Source: Streptococcus pseudopneumoniae (GTDB lineage Bacteria; Bacillota; Bacilli; Lactobacillales; Streptococcaceae). From it: DNA of 47,498 nucleotides. The DNA lies in assembly GCF_001074975.1 (NCBI RefSeq), contig NZ_JUUO01000118.1, positions 1-47,498 on the forward strand, in the 5' to 3' direction. The position numbers were made by a program, and so were the translations under genes. This document shows, one piece after another, positions 9,687 to 18,053 of the stretch (positions within the stretch are counted from its first letter, which is position 1; every line of letters begins with the position of its first letter). The notes under the pieces were generated by a model, which saw nothing but the letters and a program-made list of their open reading frames with translations, was not told the origin of the DNA and searched no databases.

Positions 9687-10772
9687 ATGAAACCGTCAAT
9701 TTATAGTTTAACACGTCAAACCATGCAGGAATGGGTTTTGGAGCAGGGAGAAAAGAAATTCCGTGCAGATCAAATCTGGGAATGGCTTTACCGTAAACGT
9801 GTCCAGTCATTTGAAGAGATGACCAACCTTTCCAAGGATTTGATTGCTAAGCTTAATGACAAGTTTGTGGTCAATCCCTTGAAACAGCGTATCGTTCAAG
9901 AATCTGCTGATGGTACAGTTAAATATCTTTTTGAGTTGCCTGATGGTATGCTGATTGAGACTGTACTGATGCGTCAGCACTATGGTTTGTCAGTCTGTGT
10001 GACCACTCAGGTCGGCTGTAATATCGGTTGTACCTTCTGTGCCTCTGGTTTGATTAAGAAACAACGTGACCTCAATAACGGTGAAATCGTAGCGCAAATC
10101 ATGCTGGTTCAGAAATACTTTGATGAGCGTGGTCAGGATGAACGCGTCAGCCACATCGTTGTCATGGGTATCGGTGAGCCCTTTGATAACTACAACAATG
10201 TCTTGAATTTCGTTCGTACCATCAATGATGACAAGGGGATGGCTATCGGGGCTCGTCACATCACTGTTTCTACGTCAGGTTTGGCCCATAAAATTCGTGA
10301 TTTTGCTAATGAAGGAGTTCAGGTCAATCTTGCCGTTTCTCTTCACGCGCCTAACAATGAATTACGCTCAAGCATCATGAAGATTAACCGTGCCTTTCCG
10401 ATTGAAAAACTCTTTGCCGCTATTGAGTACTATATCGAAACAACCAATCGTCGTGTGACCTTTGAGTATATTATGCTCAATGAAGTCAATGACGGTGTAG
10501 AACAAGCCTTAGAATTGGCTGAATTGCTCAAGAATATTAAGAAATTGTCTTATGTAAACTTGATTCCTTATAACCCAGTTAGTGAGCATGACCAATATAG
10601 CCGTAGTCCTAAAGAGCGCGTCCTGGCCTTCTATGATACGCTTAAGAAAAAAGGGGTTAACTGTGTGGTTCGTCAAGAGCATGGTACTGATATTGATGCA
10701 GCTTGTGGACAATTGCGTTCTAATACAATGAAACGCGACCGCCAGAAAGCAGTCGCAGCAGTCAATCCTTAA
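9687..10772 (+). CDS. rlmN: 23S rRNA/tRNA adenine-C2 methyltransferase RlmN
   Basis: A radical-SAM enzyme that methylates C2 of A2503 in 23S rRNA, and A37 of some tRNAs in other bacteria. At 361 residues it is full length. The iron-sulfur cluster motif CNIGCTFC (cysteines at about 111, 115 and 118) is intact. The conserved catalytic cysteine region near the C-terminus ([21 protein letters not shown]) is also present. It lies 19 nt after the YutD-like gene, and its stop overlaps the next start (TAATG). Confidence 0.96.
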   Translation: MKPSIYSLTRQTMQEWVLEQGEKKFRADQIWEWLYRKRVQSFEEMTNLSKDLIAKLNDKFVVNPLKQRIVQESADGTVKYLFELPDGMLIETVLMRQHYGLSVCVTTQVGCNIGCTFCASGLIKKQRDLNNGEIVAQIMLVQKYFDERGQDERVSHIVVMGIGEPFDNYNNVLNFVRTINDDKGMAIGARHITVSTSGLAHKIRDFANEGVQVNLAVSLHAPNNELRSSIMKINRAFPIEKLFAAIEYYIETTNRRVTFEYIMLNEVNDGVEQALELAELLKNIKKLSYVNLIPYNPVSEHDQYSRSPKERVLAFYDTLKKKGVNCVVRQEHGTDIDAACGQLRSNTMKRDRQKAVAAVNP

Positions 10773-11254
10773 TGATGAAGAAAACTTATAATCATGTTTT
10801 GGTCTGGGGAGTCATTTTCTATAGCATTTGTATTGTCTATTTTTGCTTTACTCTTCAAGAACATTCTCCTGCGGGAGTGGAAACTCCAGGTATTCAGCAT
10901 CTTGGACGCCTGGTTTTTCTTTTGACTCCTTTCAATTCTTTTTGGAAACTGGGCGAAGTGAGTGATGTAGGACAATTATCTTGGATTTTTTTACAAAATA
11001 TCCTCAATGTCTTCTTGCTTTTTCCTTTGGTATTCCAACTCCTTTATCTCCTTCCAAACTTGCGGAAAACAAAAAAAGTGCTACTTTTTAGTTTTCTAGT
11101 GAGTCTTGGAATTGAGTGTACGCAGTTAGTCTTGGACTTTTTCTTTGATTTTAATCGCGTCTTTGAGATTGATGATTTGTGGACCAATACCTTGGGTGGC
11201 TATTTGGCTTGGCTCCTCTATAAACAATTACATAAAAACAAGATAAGGAATTAA
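10772..11254 (+). CDS. VanZ-like membrane protein
   Basis: A 160-residue integral membrane protein with about four hydrophobic segments (near residues 8-25, 65-90, 98-118 and 135-152). The VanZ-family block is present: TPFNSFWKLGE early, then SLGIECTQLVLDFFFDFNRVFEIDDLWTNTLGG, whose conserved E-Q and D-D-N pattern marks the family. VanZ proteins have been tied to low-level teicoplanin or lipoglycopeptide tolerance; the molecular role is unknown. The start overlaps the rlmN stop, and the ABC-F gene begins 1 nt after its end, so the four genes form one operon. Confidence 0.9.
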   Translation: MMKKTYNHVLVWGVIFYSICIVYFCFTLQEHSPAGVETPGIQHLGRLVFLLTPFNSFWKLGEVSDVGQLSWIFLQNILNVFLLFPLVFQLLYLLPNLRKTKKVLLFSFLVSLGIECTQLVLDFFFDFNRVFEIDDLWTNTLGGYLAWLLYKQLHKNKIRN

Positions 11255-11255
11255 A

Positions 11256-12797
11256 ATGAGTATTTTAGAAGTTAAAAATTTGAGTCACGGTTTTGGCGAC
11301 CGTGCAATTTTTGAAGATGTGTCCTTCCGTCTCCTCAAGGGGGAACATATCGGCCTGGTCGGTGCTAATGGTGAAGGGAAATCAACCTTTATGAGCATTG
11401 TGACTGGTAAGATGTTACCAGATGAAGGGAAGGTTGAGTGGTCAAAGTATGTGACTGCTGGTTACTTGGATCAGCACTCTGTCTTGGAAGAAGGACAGTC
11501 GGTGCGTGATGTTCTCCGTACAGCCTTTGATGAGCTTTTCAAAGCAGAAGCCCGTATCAATGACCTCTATATGGAAATGGCTGAAGATGGAGCGGATGTT
11601 GATGCTCTCATGGAAGAAGTGGGAGAACTTCAAGACCGTCTGGAGAGTCGTGATTTCTATACCTTGGATGCTAAGATTGACGAAGTAGCACGTGCCCTTG
11701 GTGTCATGGACTTTGGTATGGATACGGATGTAACGTCTTTGTCAGGTGGGCAAAGAACAAAAGTGCTTTTGGCTAAACTTCTCCTTGAAAAGCCTGATAT
11801 CTTGCTTTTGGACGAGCCGACCAACTACTTGGATGCTGAGCACATTGACTGGCTTAAGCGCTATCTCCAAAACTATGAAAATGCCTTTGTCCTTATTTCG
11901 CACGATATTCCATTCCTAAACGACGTTATCAATATTGTTTATCATGTGGAAAATCAACAGCTGACGCGTTATTCTGGTGACTACTACCAGTTCCAAGAAG
12001 TCTATGCTATGAAGAAATCTCAGCTAGAGGCTGCCTACGAACGTCAGCAAAAAGAAATTGCAGACCTCAAAGACTTTGTAGCTCGAAACAAAGCGCGTGT
12101 TGCAACACGAAACATGGCCATGTCTCGTCAGAAGAAATTGGATAAGATGGATATTATCGAGCTGCAAAGTGAGAAACCAAAACCATCCTTTGATTTCAAA
12201 TCAGCTCGTACACCCGGGCGCTTTATCTTCCAAGCCAAGGATTTGCAAATTGGTTATGACCGTCCACTTACAAAGCCCTTAAACCTAACCTTTGAACGCA
12301 ATCAAAAGGTTGCTATTATCGGGGCAAATGGTATCGGGAAAACAACTCTCTTGAAGAGTCTTTTGGGAATTATCCCGCCAATCGCTGGGGAAGTGGAACG
12401 CGGTGACTACCTAGAACTCGGTTACTTTGAACAGGAAGTAGAAGGTGGAAATCGTCAAACACCACTAGAGGCTGTCTGGAATGCCTTTCCTGCACTTAAT
12501 CAAGCAGAAGTCCGTGCAGCCCTTGCCCGGTGTGGTTTGACAACCAAGCATATTGAAAGCCAAATTCAGGTCTTGTCAGGTGGGGAACAAGCCAAGGTTC
12601 GTTTCTGTCTCCTGATGAATCGTGAAAACAATGTTTTAGTGCTGGACGAGCCGACCAACCACTTGGATGTGGATGCCAAGGATGAACTCAAACGCGCTCT
12701 CAAAGAATACAAGGGGTCTATCCTTATGGTCTGTCACGAACCAGACTTTTATGAAGGCTGGATGGACCAAATATGGGATTTTAATAATTTAACTTAA
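11256..12797 (+). CDS. ABC-F family ATPase (YkpA/YbiT-like)
   Basis: 513 residues with two tandem ABC nucleotide-binding domains and no membrane segment, so this is a soluble ABC-F protein acting on ribosomes rather than a transporter. Walker A motifs: GANGEGKST (about 36-44) and GANGIGKTT (about 354-362). Signature motifs: LSGGQRTK and LSGGEQAK. Walker B: LLLDEPTNYLD and LVLDEPTNHLD. A charged helical linker near residues 245-300 is the P-site tRNA interaction motif. It most resembles housekeeping YkpA/YbiT proteins rather than antibiotic-protection types. Last gene of the yutD-rlmN-vanZ operon. Confidence 0.93.
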   Translation: MSILEVKNLSHGFGDRAIFEDVSFRLLKGEHIGLVGANGEGKSTFMSIVTGKMLPDEGKVEWSKYVTAGYLDQHSVLEEGQSVRDVLRTAFDELFKAEARINDLYMEMAEDGADVDALMEEVGELQDRLESRDFYTLDAKIDEVARALGVMDFGMDTDVTSLSGGQRTKVLLAKLLLEKPDILLLDEPTNYLDAEHIDWLKRYLQNYENAFVLISHDIPFLNDVINIVYHVENQQLTRYSGDYYQFQEVYAMKKSQLEAAYERQQKEIADLKDFVARNKARVATRNMAMSRQKKLDKMDIIELQSEKPKPSFDFKSARTPGRFIFQAKDLQIGYDRPLTKPLNLTFERNQKVAIIGANGIGKTTLLKSLLGIIPPIAGEVERGDYLELGYFEQEVEGGNRQTPLEAVWNAFPALNQAEVRAALARCGLTTKHIESQIQVLSGGEQAKVRFCLLMNRENNVLVLDEPTNHLDVDAKDELKRALKEYKGSILMVCHEPDFYEGWMDQIWDFNNLT

Positions 12798-12813
12798 GAA
12801 TGAGAGTAAAAGA

Positions 12814-12847
12814 AATACAGTACCGAATATGGATACTGTATTTTTTT
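12814..12847 (+). terminator. Terminator after the ABC-F gene
   Basis: The 9-bp stem AATACAGTA/TACTGTATT runs into a seven-T tract. Confidence 0.85.
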
Positions 12848-12854
12848 GTTTTTG

Positions 12855-13006
12855 TATTCAATGAAAATCAAAGAGCAAACTAGGAAGCTAGCCGCAGGTT
12901 GCTCAAAACACAGTTTTGAGGTTGTGGATAGAACCTGACAAAGTCAGTAACATATATACGGTAAGGCGACGCTGACGTGGTTTGAAGAGATTTTCGAAGA
13001 GTATTA
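12855..13006 (-). repeat. BOX element (A-B-C), inverted, overlapping the slrA stop
   Basis: The left end TATTCAATGAAAATCAAAG is boxC and the right end GAAGAGATTTTCGAAGAG is boxA. One boxB unit lies between. Its outermost TTA is the reverse complement of the TAA stop codon of slrA. Confidence 0.93.
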
Positions 13007-13807
13007 AGATTTAAAATCGTAGTCTTTCACAACTTCGATGCTATCGATAGTAATAGCAGTCGTTGGCTTGTCTTTTTCATCTTTTTCGGCTTTAGCAATT
13101 TTATCTACAACATCCATACCATCAATCACTTGGCCAAAGACTGGGTGCTTGCCATCTAGACTAGGATTTCCACCTTCTTTGTAGGCTTCGATAATTTTCT
13201 GTGGATACTTGCTTGTAGGGAGTTTAGCAGAGGTATCTGTAGAGTTTTGGTTGATGAAGAACTGGCTACCATTGGTGTTTGGTTGACCAGTATTAGCCAT
13301 AGAAAGAGCCCCACGGATGTTATAGAGGTAAGGAGTGATTTCGTTCTTGAAACCAGTTCCCTTGTCTTTTGTCTTATCCTTGTCATGCCAGATAGACTGA
13401 CCACCTGTACCGTCCCCTTGTGGATCTCCAGTTTGGACCATAAAGCCATCGATAACACGGTGGAAGGTAATGCCGTTATAATAGCCTTCTTTTGCATGAG
13501 TAAGGAAATTTTCGACCGCTAGAGGAGCGAGTTTAGGGAAGAGTTTAATGCGAATATCACCTTGGCTTGTGTGGAGAATGACTTCAGCCTCGTCTTCAGC
13601 AACTTCCTTGGAAAGTTGCGGGAAATTGGCGTTTTCGTTTGTTAAAGCATCGTTTAACTCCTTGGCAGATTGGGCAGTTGCTTTAGAACTTTCTTCAGCA
13701 GCAAGACTGGAATCAACATAGTCATCACCACGAAGACTGCGTTGGATGCTGCTACATCCAGCTAGGGCTATAGTTGATAGTAAAAGAAGGGTTGCTAGTT
13801 TTTTCAT
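13004..13807 (-). CDS. slrA: Peptidyl-prolyl isomerase lipoprotein SlrA
   Basis: A surface-anchored cyclophilin-type rotamase of 267 residues. A lipoprotein signal with lipobox LALAGC (cysteine at about 18) predicts processing by Lgt and LspA. The cyclophilin domain spans about residues 75-262, with the active-site blocks [21 protein letters not shown] and NGSQFFI. In pneumococcus SlrA is a known cyclophilin lipoprotein linked to colonisation. It has its own promoter. The stop codon lies inside the outer edge of a BOX repeat. Confidence 0.94.
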   Translation of the reverse strand: MKKLATLLLLSTIALAGCSSIQRSLRGDDYVDSSLAAEESSKATAQSAKELNDALTNENANFPQLSKEVAEDEAEVILHTSQGDIRIKLFPKLAPLAVENFLTHAKEGYYNGITFHRVIDGFMVQTGDPQGDGTGGQSIWHDKDKTKDKGTGFKNEITPYLYNIRGALSMANTGQPNTNGSQFFINQNSTDTSAKLPTSKYPQKIIEAYKEGGNPSLDGKHPVFGQVIDGMDVVDKIAKAEKDEKDKPTTAITIDSIEVVKDYDFKS

Positions 13808-13836
13808 TCTGATCCTCTCAAAAATTCATTTCTACC

Positions 13837-13865
13837 ATTGTACCTTAAAAGGAAGGGGATTTCAA
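13837..13865 (-). promoter_or_regulatory. slrA promoter
   Basis: On the minus strand: TTGAAA, a 17-nt spacer, then TACAAT, about 30 nt before the ATG. A GAGAGG ribosome site lies between. Confidence 0.7.
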
Positions 13866-13915
13866 ATGTTAGTGACAAGGTCGTTTAAGAGAAAGTCAAC
13901 CAAAAAGTCGCTTGA

Positions 13916-14275
13916 TTAGAGATTTTTCTTTGGATGACGGTCGACAATGTCCTGGTACTGTTTCAGTATCTGCTCTCCCTTTGGAGTCAATTTGTAGCCA
14001 CGAACGGTAAAATGACTTGCTAATTCTTCCTCCGTCAAGTTGTCATGAAGAGCTTGGTCCAGATCTGTAGCCTTCATCTTAGAAAGTCCTGTAATTCCTT
14101 TGCTTTTCAGGATATTCTTTTTCATAGTAGCATTTAGATGGTCAAGCGAGTCAAAAGCAGTTTCGACAAGAGCATAACCTTTTTCCACCAGAGTTGTTAG
14201 ATGCTTAGGGGCATCAATACCATAAGTGTACTCAAAGTATTTAGGGAACCAGATTTTAAGAAAGCCCGTAAAGCA
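13916..14275 (-). pseudogene. Truncated gene, C-terminal fragment (SAP-like domain)
   Basis: An open frame of about 119 codons beginning just after a TGA (14276-14278). It has no ATG or ribosome site at its 5' end, so it looks like the 3' part of a longer gene. The sequence starts FTGFLKIWFPKYFEYTYGID. It contains MKKNILKSKGITGLSKMKATDL, which resembles a SAP-type helix-loop-helix, and ends with VRGYKLTPKGEQILKQYQD. A GTG at 14188 with no ribosome site could give a 90-residue product but is unconvincing. The 5' end of the fragment coincides with the 28-bp repeat that recurs at 17945. I do not recognise the parent protein with certainty. Confidence 0.55.
14247..14274 (+). repeat. 28-bp direct repeat, left copy
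   Basis: ACCAGATTTTAAGAAAGC lies within 28 bp matching 17945-17972 with a single mismatch. Weaker similarity (AAACGTTAA) continues for about 18 bp. The two copies bracket the 3.7-kb accessory island. Confidence 0.7.
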
Positions 14276-14400
14276 TCACAATTAGTAAACGTTAATTCGA
14301 AAGAATTACTATAGTTTAAAAGAGTATATTTTCAAAGGATTTTTCTTTCGGCTTCAATTCCTAATTAATCAATGAACTTAATACCAGGTCTCGAAAAGAA

Positions 14401-14625
14401 TTATGCTTCCTCTTGCTGTCTGAGTTCAAAGAGGTCTTCTACTTTCAGATTAAAAACTTGAGCAATTTTAAGAGCCATTTCCAGCGAAGGGTTGTAACGG
14501 TTATTTTCCAAGTGCAGAATTGTCTCGCGTCGCATGCCGATGAGGTCGGCTAACTCCTGCTGGGTCATGCCTGTCGACTCACGAACAGATTTGAGATTAG
14601 TAATAATCTTGCTTTCTTTGGCCAT
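14401..14625 (-). CDS. XRE-family helix-turn-helix regulator
   Basis: 74 residues, nearly all a Cro/CI-type DNA-binding domain: TGMTQQELADLIGMRRETI forms the two HTH helices (about residues 18-36), followed by HLENNRYNPSLEMALKIAQVF. This resembles the small YozG/Cro-like regulators commonly encoded beside a membrane protein. It begins 2 nt after the stop of the membrane gene (both minus strand), so the two are co-transcribed and the regulator probably controls the pair through the palindromes at 15225-15282. No effector domain is present. Confidence 0.88.
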   Translation of the reverse strand: MAKESKIITNLKSVRESTGMTQQELADLIGMRRETILHLENNRYNPSLEMALKIAQVFNLKVEDLFELRQQEEA

Positions 14626-14627
14626 GC

Positions 14628-15206
14628 TTATCCTCTCCGTTCCAAGATAAAGTAGACAATCGCAAAGATGAAAATCAAGGCAGCTATGCTAATAAAGACT
14701 TGACCCATGTAAAGAGTGAGAGACCCCATATACCCAATGATAACTGTTAGGATCATCAGTGCGCCTAGTATAAAAACAAACATCAAGCTAGCTGCCTTGG
14801 CTAAATTAGCATAAAAGCGTTCGTCCGGAGTTTCCTTGACATTTTTCAAAGAGAAAAAACCAAATACAATCACTTCAATAACGAGGCCAATTCCCAAAAT
14901 CCATTCTCTAATACCAGAACTTTCGCTTGGGGTCGCAACCCAAATTCCTACTGTATAAAAAATGCTTGCTGCAAATACAAGTACCGTGTAAAGCTTAGCA
15001 GATAAGTCAAAAATAATCTTTCCCTTACCTTTCTGACTCATATGTAGCCAGCTCCAAATAGCTACAATTTGACCTGGCAATGAAATACCAGTAATAACTA
15101 ACTTGGGTCCCCAACTAAGATTAGAACCAAATAAAACAATAAAATCAATAAAGAGAGCTACTGCAATCATTGCAATGAGGCCACGCATTTTTTGAATTTT
15201 TTTCAT
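14628..15206 (-). CDS. Six-helix membrane protein of unknown function
   Basis: 192 residues counting from the ATG at 15206, chosen because an AAAAAAGGAG ribosome site lies just upstream; a longer frame from 15242 begins inside the operator repeats and is not favoured. Hydrophobic segments fall near residues 9-28, 36-55, 70-90, 105-122, 140-160 and 165-187. A soluble loop with KNVKETPDERFYANLAK lies before the fifth. I do not assign a function. Pairing with a small XRE regulator is common for such membrane proteins in Firmicutes and suggests a stress- or bacteriocin-response module, as an inference. Confidence 0.8.
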   Translation of the reverse strand: MKKIQKMRGLIAMIAVALFIDFIVLFGSNLSWGPKLVITGISLPGQIVAIWSWLHMSQKGKGKIIFDLSAKLYTVLVFAASIFYTVGIWVATPSESSGIREWILGIGLVIEVIVFGFFSLKNVKETPDERFYANLAKAASLMFVFILGALMILTVIIGYMGSLTLYMGQVFISIAALIFIFAIVYFILERRG

Positions 15207-15224
15207 GATAGACTCCTTTTTTGT

Positions 15225-15282
15225 GTTATAAATATATAACACTTAAATTTTATGTTATAAATATATCACATTTAAATTTGGA
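15225..15282 (-). promoter_or_regulatory. Tandem palindromic operators and promoter of the membrane/XRE pair
   Basis: Two head-to-tail copies of a 29-bp unit. Copy 1 contains the perfect palindrome GTTATAAATATATAAC (15225-15240). Copy 2 contains GTTATAAATATATCAC (15254-15269). Each is followed by A(C/T)TTAAATTT. Read on the minus strand, TGTTATATATTT could serve as an extended -10. The arrangement looks like a binding site for the co-transcribed XRE protein. Confidence 0.65.
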
Positions 15283-15690
15283 AAGCAAGAATTTATGTGC
15301 TAAGGTGGCAATTATTTGAAAAAATTTTTTAATAAAAGCCCTCGCTAGTCAAACAACTAAAGAATTCTTTGAAGCAATGCATCGGATTTGGTTTGGATAG
15401 TTTCGTTAATAATATTTGATGATAAGGAATTTTTGGAAAATCTAGATACTGTATGAATCTCTACTTTTTTTCTTAGACTGTTATAAAGTCTGTCAGAATA
15501 AGCTTTGTAGGTGTAGAAGTTAATTTTTACAGAGGTTAAGTAAGGATTTCAGTACACGTCAATAGATGTCAAAATACTGATTTTAAGCGATTTTTGATTT
15601 TTGGAAACTCATTATATCGCACTACAAATCAATAAAAACTCTACCTTTTACTCAACCCTTTTTAGATAAATATATCATCTGGATATTGAA
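15283..15690. other. Gene-free stretch, A+T-rich
   Basis: About 400 bp with no reading frame I can support on either strand. It contains a TGATTTTAAGCGATTTTTGA motif (15578-15597) that recurs with one mismatch at 18139-18158, and part of it (TGATTTTAAGC) again at 18055. It may be decayed coding sequence. Confidence 0.5.
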
Positions 15691-15694
15691 GTTA

Positions 15695-15727
15695 AGCCCT
15701 GCTGTCATTTCGATGGCAGGGCTTTTT
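15695..15727 (+). terminator. Orphan terminator before cadD
   Basis: The stem AGCCCTGC/GCAGGGCT with an inner TCAT/ATG extension is followed by TTTTT. It points in the plus direction but no plus-strand gene precedes it. It may be left over from a lost gene or may insulate the cad promoter. Confidence 0.75.
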
Positions 15728-15774
15728 AATATTTGGTACACTAACTTCTTATCTATATTTTGGTGGATTTTAAG

Positions 15775-15825
15775 TTGACATCTACAAAGTTTAATGTTAG
15801 AATACATTCAAAAATATATTTGAAT
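15775..15825 (+). promoter_or_regulatory. cadDX promoter and CadX operator
   Basis: A consensus TTGACA (15775-15780), a 17-nt spacer and TAGAAT (15798-15803) with an upstream TG. Immediately downstream is the perfect palindrome ATTCAAAAATATATTTGAAT (15806-15825), placed over the expected transcription start. That is the arrangement expected for repression by an ArsR/CadC-type regulator released by metal. Confidence 0.85.
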
Positions 15826-15835
15826 GAGGTGTTTT

Positions 15836-16450
15836 ATGATTCAAAATGTTGTTACTTCAATAATCCTGTATTCTGGGACAGCCGTAGACTTACTTATTAT
15901 CCTAATGTTATTTTTTGCCAAAAGAAAAAGCAGAAAAGACATCATTAACATCTATTTAGGACAATTTCTAGGCTCTGTTAGTCTAATATTGCTAAGTTTA
16001 CTTTTTGCATTTGTCTTAAATTATATTCCTAGCAAAGAGATTTTAGGTTTGCTTGGTTTGATTCCAATTTTCCTAGGTCTCAAAGTTTTGCTTTTAGGAG
16101 ATTCTGATGGAGAAACTATTGCCAAAGAAGGTTTGCGCAAAGATAATAAAAACCTGATATTTCTAGTCGCTATGATTACTTTTGCAAGTTGTGGCGCTGA
16201 CAATATTGGTGTCTTTGTCCCATATTTTACTACCTTAAATTTAGCAAATTTGATAGTAGCTTTACTTACTTTTCTAGTCATGATTTATCTCTTGGTTTTT
16301 TCTGCCCAAAAATTAGCACAAGTCCCTTCTGTTGGAGAAATTTTGGAAAAATATAGCAGATGGTTTATTGCCGTTGTCTATTTAGGATTGGGGATATATA
16401 TCCTGATTGAAAATAACAGTTTTGACATACTATGGACTATATTAGGCTAG
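15836..16450 (+). CDS. cadD: CadD-family cadmium resistance transporter
   Basis: 204 residues from the ATG at 15836, chosen for its GAGGT ribosome site; an in-frame ATG 12 nt upstream lacks one. About six hydrophobic helices are visible. The family block FASCGADNIGVFVPYFTTL (near residue 120), with its Cys and Asp, matches CadD proteins, which confer cadmium resistance in staphylococci and streptococci, presumably by efflux. The cadX regulator follows after 11 nt. The promoter carries a palindromic operator, so expression is expected to be metal-induced. Confidence 0.9.
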   Translation: MIQNVVTSIILYSGTAVDLLIILMLFFAKRKSRKDIINIYLGQFLGSVSLILLSLLFAFVLNYIPSKEILGLLGLIPIFLGLKVLLLGDSDGETIAKEGLRKDNKNLIFLVAMITFASCGADNIGVFVPYFTTLNLANLIVALLTFLVMIYLLVFSAQKLAQVPSVGEILEKYSRWFIAVVYLGLGIYILIENNSFDILWTILG

Positions 16451-16461
16451 GAGAAAATATT

Positions 16462-16800
16462 ATGAAAAAAGATAGTATCTGCCAAGTGAATGTTATAAAT
16501 CAGCAAAATATTACAACCGCAACGAACTACCTTGAAAAGGAAAAAGTCCAAAAATCACTTCGCATTTTAACAAAATTTACCGATAATAAGCAGATAAATA
16601 TCATCTTCTATCTTCTTGCTGTTGAAGAACTCTGTGTCTGTGATATAGCCTGTTTACTAAATCTCAGTGTGGCATCTACTTCTCACCATCTTCGTAAACT
16701 AGCCAATCAAAACATCTTGGACACTAGAAGAGAGGGGAAAATTATATATTATTTTATAAAAGATAAGGAAATCAGAGATTTTTTTAATCAACTAGGATAA
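16462..16800 (+). CDS. cadX: ArsR/SmtB-family metal-responsive repressor (CadX/CadC-like)
   Basis: 112 residues from the ATG at 16462, which has a GGAG site. The winged HTH contains LLNLSVASTSHHLRKLANQNI. Cysteines at 7, 58 and 60 (ELCVCDIACLLN) match three of the four metal ligands known in CadC; the position equivalent to Cys11 is valine. It should repress cadDX and release DNA on binding cadmium, lead or zinc. I expect the palindrome at 15806 to be its target. An in-frame start at 16432 overlaps cadD and lacks a ribosome site. Confidence 0.9.
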   Translation: MKKDSICQVNVINQQNITTATNYLEKEKVQKSLRILTKFTDNKQINIIFYLLAVEELCVCDIACLLNLSVASTSHHLRKLANQNILDTRREGKIIYYFIKDKEIRDFFNQLG

Positions 16801-16843
16801 CAACTATTTTTACTACTTTTCCATGATTCTAGGGAGCTACTCT

Positions 16844-16978
16844 ATGAAATTTTTTGATGAAAATTACTCACAAGAAATACATACTCGTATCAAATCTTTA
16901 AGAGAAAAATATAATTTAAAGCAAAGCTACCTAGGTAATGCAGGTCAAGTTAGCCAAGTTGAAAAGGGAGAAATTTGA
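16844..16978 (+). pseudogene. Truncated XRE-type regulator (44 codons)
   Basis: A GGGAG site precedes an ATG at 16844. The 44 residues end IKSLREKYNLKQSYLG, then a short GQVSQVEKGEI. This is the start of a Cro/CI-type HTH domain, cut by TGA just after the point where the domain would continue. The remaining 220 bp to the next gene show no continuation I can identify. Probably a remnant carried with the cad island; a functional micropeptide is possible but unsupported. Confidence 0.55.
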
Positions 16979-17197
16979 AAGAAAATGTATCTTTGATAGT
17001 AGTCATTTATTGTGAAATATGATATATTTATTAATTAGATGGATGAATATTTCTAAAGTTAAATAAAATATGACAGATACATGTTTTTTAGTGTATCTTG
17101 TTTGTACTCAAAGTATGAAATGAATATCTAATATTTAAGATTAATAAATATTATACGATGAGATAGAATGCTACAAAATGAAAGGCGATGTAATCTG

Positions 17198-17779
17198 ATG
17201 AAGAAAGATAGATTAATTGCATTGACAGATGCTGTTATAGCAATTATTATGACCATTTTGATTTTAGAGTTAGAAAAGCCAACGACACCAAGTCTTCAAG
17301 CTTTTTGGGATTTACGGCAAAATTTCTTTGCTTATTTTCTTTCCTTTTTCTGGTTGGGATCGTTATGGATGGCACTAAACACATTATGGGAAAAGGTTGA
17401 GAGAATTTCCCCACAAATTGTTTGGTGGAATTTGTATCTTTTATTTTTTGTTTCATTTATGCCCTATGCTACTGGAATCGTTAGTAGTCATTTCATGAAC
17501 CATACGGCACAGCTCTTTTACGGATTAATCGTTGTTGCTTCAACAGTAGCCAACTGGTTTTTACATAAAGTAATTGATAAACCCAATATGGATCAGAAAG
17601 AATTACTTGAAGCTACCGCACAATATAGAAAGTTATTGATACCTGACCTAATAATTAAAGGAGTGGGATTGATTCTATCCTTAATTCTCTATCCTCCGAT
17701 TATGATGTATAGTGTTTTAATTGCGGCATTTTACATCATAACTTTAAAAACACTATCTGAAAAAAGAGTGAATAACTAA
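17198..17779 (+). CDS. TMEM175-like membrane protein (DUF1211)
   Basis: 193 residues from the ATG at 17198; a start at 17168 is also possible. The first helix carries DRLIALTDAVIAIIMTILIL, the (F/L)xD motif of bacterial TMEM175 proteins, with the invariant Arg and Asp. About six hydrophobic segments follow. Characterised bacterial members are potassium-permeable channels without a classical selectivity filter; conductance here is unproven. It stands alone between the cad cluster and a terminator at 18020. The A+T-rich flanks are typical of accessory DNA. Confidence 0.85.
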   Translation: MKKDRLIALTDAVIAIIMTILILELEKPTTPSLQAFWDLRQNFFAYFLSFFWLGSLWMALNTLWEKVERISPQIVWWNLYLLFFVSFMPYATGIVSSHFMNHTAQLFYGLIVVASTVANWFLHKVIDKPNMDQKELLEATAQYRKLLIPDLIIKGVGLILSLILYPPIMMYSVLIAAFYIITLKTLSEKRVNN

Positions 17780-18019
17780 AAAACGGTGACCAAAGTTAGG
17801 TGTATTATTTTAATGATTACAGACCTAAACTATTCCCCTATTTAGAATCTATTAATTCATATTTTATAAATTAATTAGTAGATATCGTTCTTAAAATCCT
17901 TCATATTTCGCTGTTTTTAGTCCAACTGAAACGCATACTTTTCAAACCAGATTTTAAGAAAGCTCGTAAAGCTAGGTAGTTTTCTAAACGTTAAAAACTA
18001 GCTACAATACAGCATTTAC
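17780..18019. other. Gene-free stretch with repeat remnants
   Basis: No supported gene. It holds the right copy of the 28-bp repeat (17945-17972). Read on the minus strand, the copy encodes FTSFLKIWFEKYAFQLD, related to the start of the fragment at 13916-14275. Confidence 0.5.
17945..17972 (+). repeat. 28-bp direct repeat, right copy
   Basis: Matches 14247-14274 with one mismatch and marks the right side of the accessory island. Confidence 0.7.
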
Positions 18020-18053
18020 AACACTTCATGGTTCACACCATGGGGTGTTTTTG
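18020..18053 (+). terminator. Strong terminator
   Basis: The 12-bp stem AACACTTCATGG/CCATGGGGTGTT (one G-T pair and one mismatch) with a TTCACA loop is followed by a T5 tract. It probably ends transcription from the TMEM175-like gene or from a short RNA starting near 17980. Confidence 0.8.

Noticed and set aside
15206..15242. Longer N-terminus for the six-helix membrane protein (start at 15242)
   Set aside because: The extra residues are encoded by the operator repeats and lack a ribosome site. The ATG at 15206 has AAAAAAGGAG.
16979..17197. Continuation of the truncated XRE gene by frameshift
   Set aside because: I checked the following 200 bp by eye for the rest of an XRE regulator in other frames and found only short, stop-rich A+T sequence.
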